Shown here: positions 8,035-16,264 of the stretch, piece by piece
How positions within the stretch are numbered: position 1 is the stretch's first letter
Layout of the letters: the number at the start of each line of letters is the position of its first letter
Assembly: GCF_000299935.1 (NCBI RefSeq)
Contig: NZ_AMRL01000030.1
Location: 1 to 36,327, forward strand
From: Oceanibaculum indicum P24
Lineage (GTDB): Bacteria; Pseudomonadota; Alphaproteobacteria; Oceanibaculales; Oceanibaculaceae
Direction of reading: 5' to 3'
DNA: 36,327 nucleotides
Position numbers and translations under genes: made by a program
The notes under the pieces: model-generated
Told to the model about the DNA's origin: nothing
The model's database searches: none
Seen by the model: only the letters and a program-made list of their open reading frames with translations

Positions 8035-9537
8035 ATGCAGATGCCGGAGCCGGACAAGGCAACCCTGGCCCGCCGGGGCGAGATCGTCGCCGCGCTGCGT
8101 TCTATCGTGCCCGGTGGGAAGATGGGGGGCGAAGGCGTGATCGACGCACCCGAGGAGATGAAGGCCTACGAGAGCGACGGTCTGACCGCCTACCGCACCC
8201 TGCCGATGATCGTCGTGCTGCCGGAGACCACGGAACAGGTCTCTGCCGTGCTGCGCTACTGCCACGAGAACAAGGTGAAGGTGGTGCCGCGCGGGGCCGG
8301 CACCTCGCTGTCCGGGGGGGCGCTGCCGCTGGCCGATGGCGTACTGCTGGGCATGGGCAAGTTCAACCGCGTGCTCGACATCGATTACGATAATCGCTGC
8401 GCCGTGGTGCAGCCGGGCGTCACCAACCTGGGCATCACCACCGCCGTGCAGGAGAAGGGCTTCTACTACGCCCCCGATCCGTCGAGCCAGATCGCCTGCA
8501 CCATCGGCGGCAATGTGGCGGAGAACTCCGGCGGCGTGCACTGCCTGAAATACGGCCTGACCACCAACAATGTGCTGGGTGTGAAGATGGTGCTGATCGA
8601 CGGCACGGTGGTGCGCATCGGCGGCCGGCACCTGGATGCGGAAGGCTATGACCTGCTGGGCGCGGTCATCGGCTCCGAAGGACTGCTCGGCGTGGTGACG
8701 GAAGTGGCCGTGCGCATCCTGCAGAAGCCGGCCACCGCGCGCGCCGTGCTGCTGGGCTTCCCGACCAGCGAGAGTGCCGGCAACTGCGTCGGCGCCATCA
8801 TCGCGGCGGGCATCATCCCCGGCGGCATGGAGATGATGGACCGGCCGGCGATCCATGCAGCGGAGGATTTCGTGCATGCGGGATATCCGCGCGATGTCGA
8901 GGCGCTGCTGATCGTCGAACTGGACGGGCCGGAGGTCGAGGTCGATCACCTGATCGCACGGGTGGCGGAGATCGCCGCCGCCAATGGCGCGGTCTATAAC
9001 CGGGTCAGCGAGAGCGAGGCCGAACGGCTGAATTTCTGGGCCGGACGCAAGGCCGCCTTCCCCGCCGTGGGGCGTATCTCGCCGGATTATTACTGCATGG
9101 ACGGCACCATCCCGCGCGGCCGCCTGCCCGAGGTGCTGGCGCGCATGACCGAGCTGTCGAACCAGTACGGGCTGCGCGTCGCCAATGTGTTCCATGCCGG
9201 CGACGGCAATCTGCACCCGCTGATCCTGTACGACGCCAACAAGCCGGGCGAGCTGGAAAAGGCGGAGGAATTCGGCAGCGACATCCTGCGCCTCTGTGTC
9301 GAGGTCGGCGGCGTGCTGACCGGCGAGCATGGCGTCGGCGTGGAAAAGCGCGACCTGATGCCCGCCATGTTCAGCGAGGTGGATCTGGCGCAGCAGCAGC
9401 GGCTGAAATGTGCCTTCGATCCGGACGGGCTGCTGAACCCCGGCAAGGTGTTCCCGCAGCTCCATCGCTGCGCCGAGCTGGGCCGCATGCATATCCATCG
9501 CGGCCAGGTGCCGTTCCCCGACCTTCCGCGCTTCTGA
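8035..9537 (+). CDS. glcD: Glycolate oxidase subunit GlcD (FAD-linked oxidase)
   Basis: 500-residue flavoprotein that oxidises glycolate (or a related 2-hydroxyacid such as D-lactate) to the 2-oxoacid. The N-terminal FAD-binding PCMH-type domain carries PRGAGTSLSGGALP from residue 85 and IGGNVAENSGG. The C-terminal FAD-oxidase domain shows FHAGDGNLHP, TGEHGVGVEKRDLM (about 430) and the terminal DPDGLLNPGKVFP (about 462). It is the first gene of glcDEF; glcE follows after 8 nt. It is preceded by a strong Shine-Dalgarno and an operator-promoter. The exact substrate cannot be separated from sequence alone. Confidence 0.93.
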   Translation: MQMPEPDKATLARRGEIVAALRSIVPGGKMGGEGVIDAPEEMKAYESDGLTAYRTLPMIVVLPETTEQVSAVLRYCHENKVKVVPRGAGTSLSGGALPLADGVLLGMGKFNRVLDIDYDNRCAVVQPGVTNLGITTAVQEKGFYYAPDPSSQIACTIGGNVAENSGGVHCLKYGLTTNNVLGVKMVLIDGTVVRIGGRHLDAEGYDLLGAVIGSEGLLGVVTEVAVRILQKPATARAVLLGFPTSESAGNCVGAIIAAGIIPGGMEMMDRPAIHAAEDFVHAGYPRDVEALLIVELDGPEVEVDHLIARVAEIAAANGAVYNRVSESEAERLNFWAGRKAAFPAVGRISPDYYCMDGTIPRGRLPEVLARMTELSNQYGLRVANVFHAGDGNLHPLILYDANKPGELEKAEEFGSDILRLCVEVGGVLTGEHGVGVEKRDLMPAMFSEVDLAQQQRLKCAFDPDGLLNPGKVFPQLHRCAELGRMHIHRGQVPFPDLPRF

Positions 9538-9545
9538 GTCCGCCG

Positions 9546-10775
9546 ATGACCGAGACATTGCGCCCCGAAACGCTGGAGCAGCTGCGCGACGCCGTCGCCT
9601 GGGCGGTCGCCGAGGAACAGCCACTGGAGATCGTCGCACGCGGCACGAAGCGCGGCCTTGGCCGCCCGGTGCAGGCCAGCCATACGCTGGACACCTCCGC
9701 CCTTTCCGGCATCACGCTCTATGAGCCGGAGGAACTGGTGATGAGCGCGCGTGCCGGCACGCCTCTCGCCGAGATCGAGGCGGCGCTGGCCGAGAAGAAC
9801 CAGCAGCTGGCCTTCGAGCCCGGCGACTGGGGGCCGCTGCTGGGCCAGCCCGCGAAGGCCGGCAGCATCGCCGGCATCTTCGCCTGCAACATCGCCGGGC
9901 CACGCCGCCTGAAATCGGGCGCGGCGCGCGACCATGTGCTGGGCTTCCACGGCGTCAGCGGGCGCGGCGAGATCTACAAGGCCGGCGGCCGGGTGGTGAA
10001 GAACGTCACTGGCTACGACCTGCCGAAGCTGTTCTGCTCCTCTCACGGCACGCTGACTGTAGCCTCGGAGCTGACCTTCAAGGTGCTGCCGGCGCCGGAG
10101 AAGACCTACAGCGTGCTGGTGCTGGGCCTCGATGGCGACGCCGCCACGCGCGCCATGGCGCTAGCCATGACCAGCCCGCACGAGGTGGCCAGCGCAGCAC
10201 ACCTGCCCGCCGATGTCGCGGGCGATTCCGCCGTCTCCTACCTGCGCGAAGCCGGCGCGTCGGTTACCGCGATCCGCGTCGAGGGGCCGGGCCCGTCGGT
10301 CGAGCATCGCTGCCGGGAGCTGCGCGCGCTGCTGGAAAGCCTCGGCCCGACCGAGGAGCTGCACACGCATAATTCCAAAACTCTTTGGCGAGAACTGGCG
10401 GATGTCGCCCCCTTCGCCGCCCGGCCCGGCCTGCAGCTCTGGCGGATTTCCGTGGCGCCGATGGCAGGGGCCGGCGTTGCCGCCGCGATCCATACCGCCG
10501 TGCCGGGGGCGGTACATTATCTCGACTGGCAGGGCGGGCTAGTGTGGCTGGGTGTGCCGCCGGCGCCCGACGCCCATGCCGATGCCGTGCGCGCCGCCGT
10601 GGCCGCTTCCGGCGGCGGCCATGCCACGCTGATCCGCGCGGCGGGCGATGTGCGCGCCGCCATCGATGTGTTCCAGCCGCAGGAAGCCGGCCTTGCCGCC
10701 ATCAGCCGGCGGGTGAAGGCTGCATTCGATCCGCGCGGGGTGCTGAACCCCGGCCGGCTCTATCCGGGAGTGTAA
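9546..10775 (+). CDS. glcE: Glycolate oxidase subunit GlcE (FAD-binding)
   Basis: 409 residues from the ATG at 9546; the open frame extends upstream but overlaps glcD. It is a second, shorter FAD-binding subunit with the PCMH core (EEQPLEIVARGTKRGLGRP, EPGDWGPL, GSIAGIFACNIAGP, GGRVVKNVTGYDLPKL) and the same C-terminal ending as GlcD (FDPRGVLNPGRLYPG). It lacks the long FAD-oxidase domain of GlcD, as is normal. It works with GlcD and GlcF in one membrane-associated complex. Translation is probably coupled to glcD because no strong Shine-Dalgarno is seen. Confidence 0.92.
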   Translation: MTETLRPETLEQLRDAVAWAVAEEQPLEIVARGTKRGLGRPVQASHTLDTSALSGITLYEPEELVMSARAGTPLAEIEAALAEKNQQLAFEPGDWGPLLGQPAKAGSIAGIFACNIAGPRRLKSGAARDHVLGFHGVSGRGEIYKAGGRVVKNVTGYDLPKLFCSSHGTLTVASELTFKVLPAPEKTYSVLVLGLDGDAATRAMALAMTSPHEVASAAHLPADVAGDSAVSYLREAGASVTAIRVEGPGPSVEHRCRELRALLESLGPTEELHTHNSKTLWRELADVAPFAARPGLQLWRISVAPMAGAGVAAAIHTAVPGAVHYLDWQGGLVWLGVPPAPDAHADAVRAAVAASGGGHATLIRAAGDVRAAIDVFQPQEAGLAAISRRVKAAFDPRGVLNPGRLYPGV

Positions 10776-10781
10776 GGCCAG

Positions 10782-12074
10782 ATGCAGACCAATTTCTCCC
10801 TGGCGCAGCTCGCCGACCCGAACATCGCCGCCGCCAACGACATACTGCGCTCCTGCGTGCATTGCGGCTTCTGCACCGCGACCTGCCCGACCTATGTGCT
10901 GCTGGGCGACGAGCTGGACAGCCCGCGCGGGCGCATCTACCTGATCAAGGATATGCTGGAGGGCGACCGCCCGGCGACGGCGCAGGTGGCGAAGCATATC
11001 GACCGCTGCCTGACCTGCCTGTCCTGCATGACCACCTGCCCGTCCGGCGTGCATTACATGCATCTGGTCGATCATGCGCGCAGCCATATCGAGAAGACCT
11101 ACAGGCGGCCTTTCCTCGACCGCGCGATGCGGGCGCTGCTGGCGAACCTGCTGCCCTATCCCAACCGCTTCCGCCTGGCGCTGATCGGCGCCTGGCTGGC
11201 AAGGCCGTTGCGCCATGTCCTGACAGGACGGCTTCGGGCGATGCTGGCGCTGGCGCCGAAGGCGATCCCCAGCCCGTCGCCGGTGGACCGGCCGCAGGTC
11301 TTTCCTGCCGAAGGGACGCGCCGCAAGCGCGTGGCGTTGCTGTCCGGCTGTGCCCAGCCGGTGCTGTCGCCCGGCATCAACGAGGCAACCATCCGCCTGC
11401 TGACCCGCCATGGCTGCGAGGTCGTGGTGGCGGCGGGGGCCGGCTGCTGCGGCGCCCTGACCCACCATATGGGCCGGGAGGACAGCGCCCATGCCCTCGC
11501 CAAATCCACCATCGCCGCCTGGACCCGCGAGATCGAGGGCGCGGGGCTGGACGCCATCGTGATCAACGCCTCGGGCTGCGGCACCACGGTGAAGGATTAC
11601 GGCTTCATGTTCCGCACCGACCCGGACTGGGCGGACAAGGCGGCGAAGGTCTCGGCGCTCACCAGGGATGTGACGGAGCTGATGGATGAGCTGGGCCTGA
11701 CTCCCCCCTCGGTCGCGACCGGCCAGCGCGTGACCTATCACTCCGCCTGCTCCATGCAGCACGGGCAGAAGATCAAGACCCTGCCGCAGACGCTGCTGAC
11801 AAAGGCCGGCTTTACCGTGACGGACGTGCCGGAAGGCCATCTCTGCTGTGGCTCGGCGGGCACCTACAACATGCTGCAGCCGGAGATCGCCACCCGCCTG
11901 CGCGACCTCAAGCTGGCGAATATCGAAAAGACACAGCCCGATATCATCGCCGCCGGCAATCTCGGCTGCATGACGCAGATCGGCAGCGGCACCGAAACCC
12001 CGATCGTCCACACCGTCGAACTGCTGGACTGGGCGACCGGCGGCCCAAAGCCGAAGTCGCTGGAACGGGATTAG
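10782..12074 (+). CDS. glcF: Glycolate oxidase iron-sulfur subunit GlcF
   Basis: 430 residues. Two 4Fe-4S clusters are clear: C25, C28, C31, C35 (CVHCGFCTATCP) and C76, C79, C82, C86 (CLTCLSCMTTCP). Two CCG domains follow (AGAGCCGAL in the middle, GHLCCGSAGTYN near the C-terminus). It carries electrons from the flavin subunits towards the quinone pool. The start is 6 nt after the glcE stop, with AAGG upstream. It ends the glcDEF operon; no clear terminator was seen before the next promoter region. Confidence 0.94.
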   Translation: MQTNFSLAQLADPNIAAANDILRSCVHCGFCTATCPTYVLLGDELDSPRGRIYLIKDMLEGDRPATAQVAKHIDRCLTCLSCMTTCPSGVHYMHLVDHARSHIEKTYRRPFLDRAMRALLANLLPYPNRFRLALIGAWLARPLRHVLTGRLRAMLALAPKAIPSPSPVDRPQVFPAEGTRRKRVALLSGCAQPVLSPGINEATIRLLTRHGCEVVVAAGAGCCGALTHHMGREDSAHALAKSTIAAWTREIEGAGLDAIVINASGCGTTVKDYGFMFRTDPDWADKAAKVSALTRDVTELMDELGLTPPSVATGQRVTYHSACSMQHGQKIKTLPQTLLTKAGFTVTDVPEGHLCCGSAGTYNMLQPEIATRLRDLKLANIEKTQPDIIAAGNLGCMTQIGSGTETPIVHTVELLDWATGGPKPKSLERD

Positions 12075-12107
12075 GCGGGCCAGCCGCGCAACCATCTTCA
12101 TTTCCGC

Positions 12108-12137
12108 TTTACGATAGTATGTCGGTTAATCATACTA
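12108..12137 (+). promoter_or_regulatory. Promoter and inverted repeat upstream of gmd
   Basis: TTTACG (12108-12113), 17 nt, CATACT (12131-12136) can serve as a promoter. A perfect inverted repeat TAGTATG-N9-CATACTA (12115-12137) overlaps the spacer and the -10. This looks like an operator for a dimeric regulator; the regulator is unknown. The AT-rich local composition contrasts with the flanking genes. Confidence 0.5.
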
Positions 12138-12172
12138 CCCTTATGAATCATCTCCTGCACCGCGCCTAAGCC

Positions 12173-13198
12173 ATGAGGACCGCCCTGATCACCGGCGTGG
12201 CCGGTCAGGACGGGTCCTATCTCGCGGAATTCCTGCTGGAAAAAGGCTATAGGGTGCACGGCCTCGCACGGCGCATCGAAAGCGCTGCGGTCTGGCGAAT
12301 CGCCCATCTGCTGCCGGGGGAAGACGATCCGGAACCCCGCTTCTTCCTGCATGAGGGCGACATTCTGGATGCCGGCTTCCTGCGCGGCCTGATCGACGAG
12401 ACGCAGCCGGACGAACTCTACAATCTCGCCGGCCAGAGCCATGTCGGCCTGTCCTTCATCCAGCCAGCCCGCACCATGGCGGTGATCGCCACCGGCACGG
12501 CCACGGTGCTGGAGGCGCTGCACGTGCATTGCCGGGCCAGCGGGCGGCAAGTGCGCTTCTATCAGGCCGGCTCGTCGGAGATGTTCGGCGACTCTTCCCC
12601 GCCTCAGAATGAGGACACGGTGTTCCGCCCGCGCAGCCCCTATGGCGTGGCCAAGTTGGCCGCCCACAATGCCACGACGGTCTATCGCGACGCCTATGGG
12701 CTGTTCGCCTGCAACGGCATCCTGTTCAACCATGAAAGCCCGCGCCGCGGCGAGAATTTCGTCACCCGCAAGGTGACGCTGGCCGCTGCCCGTATCGCCG
12801 CCGGGCAGCAGAACCGGCTGGCGCTGGGCGATCTGTCGGTGCGGCGCGACTGGGGCCATGCTGCCGACTATGTCCGCGCCATGTGGCTGATGCTGCAGCA
12901 GGAGGAGCCGGAGGATTATGTCATCGCCACCGGCCAGTCGCATACCATCGGGGATTTGCTGGAGATCGCCCTCGGCCTAGCCGGGCTGGACTGGCGGCGT
13001 CATGTGGTGAGCGATCCCGCCTGCCGCCGCCCGCTGGAGGTGGATCATCTCTGCGGCGATGCCGGCAAGGCAGCGCGGCTGCTCGGCTGGCGGCCGACCG
13101 TCGGCTTCGAGGCGCTGGTCGCGGAGATGGTGGAAGCCGACCTCGCGCGCTACGGGTTGCGGCCGGCACAACCGGCCCAGCGGCTGATGACTGCCTGA
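12173..13198 (+). CDS. gmd: GDP-mannose 4,6-dehydratase
   Basis: 341-residue extended short-chain dehydrogenase that converts GDP-mannose to GDP-4-keto-6-deoxymannose. The NAD(P)-binding start is TGVAGQDGSYLAEFLLEKGY. The catalytic region has QAGSSEMFGD (Ser-x-Glu where E. coli has Thr-x-Glu) and SPYGVAK (Tyr-x3-Lys). NHESPRRGENFVTRKVT, RDWGHAADYV and RPLEVDHLCGD are typical of GMD. It is somewhat shorter than the 373-residue E. coli protein. It begins a closely spaced operon and is followed by fcl after 3 nt. A role in making a GDP-deoxyheptose instead cannot be ruled out given the downstream heptose genes. Confidence 0.9.
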   Translation: MRTALITGVAGQDGSYLAEFLLEKGYRVHGLARRIESAAVWRIAHLLPGEDDPEPRFFLHEGDILDAGFLRGLIDETQPDELYNLAGQSHVGLSFIQPARTMAVIATGTATVLEALHVHCRASGRQVRFYQAGSSEMFGDSSPPQNEDTVFRPRSPYGVAKLAAHNATTVYRDAYGLFACNGILFNHESPRRGENFVTRKVTLAAARIAAGQQNRLALGDLSVRRDWGHAADYVRAMWLMLQQEEPEDYVIATGQSHTIGDLLEIALGLAGLDWRRHVVSDPACRRPLEVDHLCGDAGKAARLLGWRPTVGFEALVAEMVEADLARYGLRPAQPAQRLMTA

Positions 13199-13201
13199 GC
13201 G

Positions 13202-14152
13202 ATGCTGCTGCCGGACAGCCGGGTCTATGTCGCCGGCCATACCGGGCTGGCCGGATCGGCGATCTGCCGCAGGCTGGAGGCGGAAGGCCATCGCAACCTC
13301 CTCCTGCGCACGCACACCGAAGTGGAATTAACTGACGAGGGCGCGGTGGAGCGCTTCTTCGACGCCGAAAAGCCCAGCCATGTGATCCTGGCTGCCGCGA
13401 AGGTCGGCGGCATCGCCGCCAATGCCGCCTTCCCGGCCGAGTTCCTGTCAGTCAATCTGCGCATCGCCGCCAACGTCATCGAGTCCGCCTGGCGGCATGG
13501 CGCGGAGAAGCTGCTCTATCTCGCCTCCTCCTGCATCTATCCGCGCGTCACGCCGCAGCCGATCCGCGAGGAGGCACTGCTGACCGGCGCGCTGGAGCCG
13601 ACCAACGAGGCCTATGCCATCGCCAAGATTGCCGGGTTGAAGCTCTGCCAGGCCTATCGCCGGCAGCACGGGTTCGACGCCATCGTGGCGATGCCGACCA
13701 ACCTCTATGGCCCGCACGACCGCTTCGACCTGGAAGCCGGCCATGTGCTGCCTTCCCTGCTGCGCCGCTTCCACGAGGCGAAGGAAGCAGGCGCGCCCGA
13801 AGTCATCGTCTGGGGCAGCGGCAGCCCGCGCCGCGACTTCCTGCACGCCGACGATCTGGGCACCGCCTGCCTGACGCTGCTGCGCGATTACTCGGACGAA
13901 ATGCCGGTCAATATCGGCAGCGGCGATGACATACTGATCCGTGACCTCGCCTTTCTCGTCGCGGAAATCACCGGCTATCGCGGCGCGATCACCTTCGACC
14001 CCTCCCGGCCCGACGGCACGCCGGAAAAGCGGCTGGACATAACGCGGATCAGCGGGCTGGGCTGGCGCCCTGCCATCGATCTGCGCAGCGGCATCGAACA
14101 GACCTATCGCTGGTACCGGGAAAATTGTGCTAGGGAAACCGCCACAGTCTGA
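13202..14152 (+). CDS. fcl: GDP-L-fucose synthase (epimerase/reductase)
   Basis: 316 residues. It would turn the GMD product into GDP-L-fucose by 3,5-epimerisation and NADPH reduction. The nucleotide-binding motif is AGHTGLAGSAI. The catalytic Ser lies in LASSCIYPR, and the Tyr-Lys pair in NEAYAIAKIAG. PTNLYGPHDRFD and WGSGSPRRDFLHADDL are hallmark segments of the family (also called WcaG). The start ATG is 3 nt after the gmd stop, so the pair is co-translated. GDP-L-fucose would feed polysaccharide or LPS synthesis; no glycosyltransferase is present in the window. Confidence 0.92.
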   Translation: MLLPDSRVYVAGHTGLAGSAICRRLEAEGHRNLLLRTHTEVELTDEGAVERFFDAEKPSHVILAAAKVGGIAANAAFPAEFLSVNLRIAANVIESAWRHGAEKLLYLASSCIYPRVTPQPIREEALLTGALEPTNEAYAIAKIAGLKLCQAYRRQHGFDAIVAMPTNLYGPHDRFDLEAGHVLPSLLRRFHEAKEAGAPEVIVWGSGSPRRDFLHADDLGTACLTLLRDYSDEMPVNIGSGDDILIRDLAFLVAEITGYRGAITFDPSRPDGTPEKRLDITRISGLGWRPAIDLRSGIEQTYRWYRENCARETATV

Positions 14153-14184
14153 ATTCGGAATCTGCAAACCCGAACGGGGCGGTT

Positions 14185-14766
14185 ATGGACCTGGCTTCCT
14201 TCTACGCGGCGGAATTCGCGGAACATGCGGCGGTCACGGCGGCGACGCACGAGGCGCTGGCCCAGCCCTTCGCGGCGCTGGTCGAAGCCAGCTGCGCCGC
14301 GCTGAATGCCGGCGGCAAAATAATCTTCTTTGGCAATGGCGGCAGCGCCGCCGACGCGCAGCACCTGGCGACCGAATTGTCGGTGCGTTACATCACCGAC
14401 CGCAAGGCGATCCCGGCGCTGGCGCTGACCACCGACAGCTCGGCGCTGACCGCCATCGGCAATGATCTGGGGTTCGAGCAGCTGTTCGCCCGGCAGATCG
14501 AGGCGCTGTGCCGCAAGGAGGATATGGTGATCGGCATCTCCACCTCCGGCCGCAGCCCCAATGTGACCAAGGGGCTGCAGGCGGCGAAGGCCATCGGCGC
14601 GCGGGTGGCGGCCCTTAGCGGCAAAAACGGCGGCGATCTGGTCGGGCTGGCCGATCCGCTGCTGATTGTCCCATCATCGACCACGGCGCGCATCCAGGAG
14701 ATGCACATCATGCTGGGCCAGATGCTGTGCGGCGCCATCGAAAAGAAGCTGGGACTGGCGTCATGA
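14185..14766 (+). CDS. gmhA: Sedoheptulose 7-phosphate isomerase (phosphoheptose isomerase)
   Basis: 193-residue SIS-domain protein that converts sedoheptulose 7-phosphate to D-glycero-D-manno-heptose 7-phosphate, the first step to LPS heptose. The phosphate and metal site motifs are GNGGSAADAQH (50-60), the acidic residue E64, ISTSGRSPNV and ARIQEMH (Q171, H174). The position equal to E. coli His180, a catalytic/zinc ligand, is Gln (Q179) by manual alignment of QEMHIMLGQ with QEIHIKVIH. DiaA-like relatives share the fold, but the overlap with hldE supports the heptose role. The ATGA overlap with hldE implies coupling. Confidence 0.88.
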   Translation: MDLASFYAAEFAEHAAVTAATHEALAQPFAALVEASCAALNAGGKIIFFGNGGSAADAQHLATELSVRYITDRKAIPALALTTDSSALTAIGNDLGFEQLFARQIEALCRKEDMVIGISTSGRSPNVTKGLQAAKAIGARVAALSGKNGGDLVGLADPLLIVPSSTTARIQEMHIMLGQMLCGAIEKKLGLAS

Positions 14767-16253
14767 CAGAGGAAACCACCGACTTCACCGCCGATCTGGA
14801 GCGCATCGCCGGCGCCCGGCTGCTGTGCGTCGGCGACGCCATGCTGGACCGCTTCATCTATGGCAGCGTGGACCGCATCTCGCCGGAAGCGCCGATCCCG
14901 GTGCTGCAGATTCAGTGCGAACAGGCGATGCTGGGCGGGGCCGGGAATGTGGCGCGCAACCTGTCGGCGCTGGGCACGGAAAGCTGCTTCCTCACCGTGC
15001 TGGGCCGCGACGAGGCCGGCCGAATGCTGATCGGGCTGGTCGGCGAGGAAACCAGCATCGAAGCGCAGCTGCTGTTCGAGGAGAACCGCCGCACCACGGT
15101 GAAGCGCCGCTACATCGCCGGCGGCCAGCAGCTGCTGCGCGCCGATGACGAGCTGGTGGCGCAGATCGCGCCGGCCAGCGTCGCCGATTTGCTGTCGCGC
15201 GCCGAGACCGACCTTGCGACCAGCGGCGGACTGATCCTCTCCGACTATGGCAAGGGCGTGCTGACCGATGCCGTCGTCACAAGGCTGATCGAGATGGCGC
15301 GGGCGGCGGGCCGGCCCATCGTGGTCGATCCCAAAGGGGCGGATTTCGGGCGCTATGCCGGCGCCACCATCCTGACGCCGAACCGCAAGGAACTGGCCGA
15401 GGCGAGCCGCCTGCCGGTCGGCACCGATGCGGAGGTGGAGGAAGCCGCTAGGAAGATCATCGAGAGCTGCGACGTCGCCATGGTGCTGGTGACGCGCAGC
15501 CAGGACGGCATGACGCTGGTGCGCGCCGACGCCCCGCCGCTGCATCTGAAGGCGGCCGCGCGGGAGGTCTATGACGTATCGGGCGCGGGCGACACGGTGG
15601 TCGCGGTGCTGGCCGCCGGGCTGGCTGCCGGCATCCCGGTGGAGCGCGCGGCGGAACTGGCGAACCTGGCGGCCGGCATCGTCGTCGGCAAGGCCGGTAC
15701 CGCCGTCGCCACACCGGGCGAGATCCTGAACGCGCAGCACGCCACCAGCCTGATGTCGATGGACCGCAAGACCGTGCCGCTGTCCACCGCCGCAGAGACC
15801 ATCCGCGGCTGGCGTACCCACGGGCTGAAGATCGGCTTCACCAATGGCTGTTTCGACCTGCTGCATCCGGGCCATGTCTCGCTGCTGGCGCAGGCCCGCA
15901 AGGTCTGTGACCGGTTGGTGGTCGGGCTGAACAGCGACGCCTCGGTGAAGCGGCTGAAGGGCGAGGACAGGCCGGTGCAGTCGGAAGCCGCGCGCGCCGC
16001 CGTGCTGGGCTCGCTGGCCAGCGTCGATCTGGTGGTGATCTTCGCCGAGGACACACCAATCCATCTGATCGAAACGCTGCGCCCCGACGTGCTGGTGAAG
16101 GGCGCGGACTATACGGTGGAGACCGTGGTCGGCGCCGAGATCGTGCAATCCTATGGCGGGCGCGTCGTGCTGGCGACGCTGGAGGCCGGATTCAGCACCA
16201 CCGGCACCATTGGCAAGTTGACTGGCGGCAAGCTGACCGGTCGCAAGGCGTAG
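14763..16253 (+). CDS. hldE: Bifunctional heptose 7-phosphate kinase / heptose 1-phosphate adenylyltransferase
   Basis: 496 residues from the ATG at 14763, which overlaps the gmhA stop; the open frame extends 12 codons further upstream but inside gmhA. The N-terminal ribokinase-like half (about 1-330) has GGAGNVARNL and the catalytic Asp in SGAGDT (D277). The C-terminal nucleotidyltransferase half has TNGCFDLLHPGH (HPGH at 368-371) and ends near VVLATLEAGFSTTG. It makes the 1,7-bisphosphate and later ADP-heptose. The phosphatase GmhB and the epimerase HldD that complete the pathway are not in the window. Confidence 0.95.
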   Translation: MTEETTDFTADLERIAGARLLCVGDAMLDRFIYGSVDRISPEAPIPVLQIQCEQAMLGGAGNVARNLSALGTESCFLTVLGRDEAGRMLIGLVGEETSIEAQLLFEENRRTTVKRRYIAGGQQLLRADDELVAQIAPASVADLLSRAETDLATSGGLILSDYGKGVLTDAVVTRLIEMARAAGRPIVVDPKGADFGRYAGATILTPNRKELAEASRLPVGTDAEVEEAARKIIESCDVAMVLVTRSQDGMTLVRADAPPLHLKAAAREVYDVSGAGDTVVAVLAAGLAAGIPVERAAELANLAAGIVVGKAGTAVATPGEILNAQHATSLMSMDRKTVPLSTAAETIRGWRTHGLKIGFTNGCFDLLHPGHVSLLAQARKVCDRLVVGLNSDASVKRLKGEDRPVQSEAARAAVLGSLASVDLVVIFAEDTPIHLIETLRPDVLVKGADYTVETVVGAEIVQSYGGRVVLATLEAGFSTTGTIGKLTGGKLTGRKA

Positions 16254-16264
16254 GAGACAGCGGG

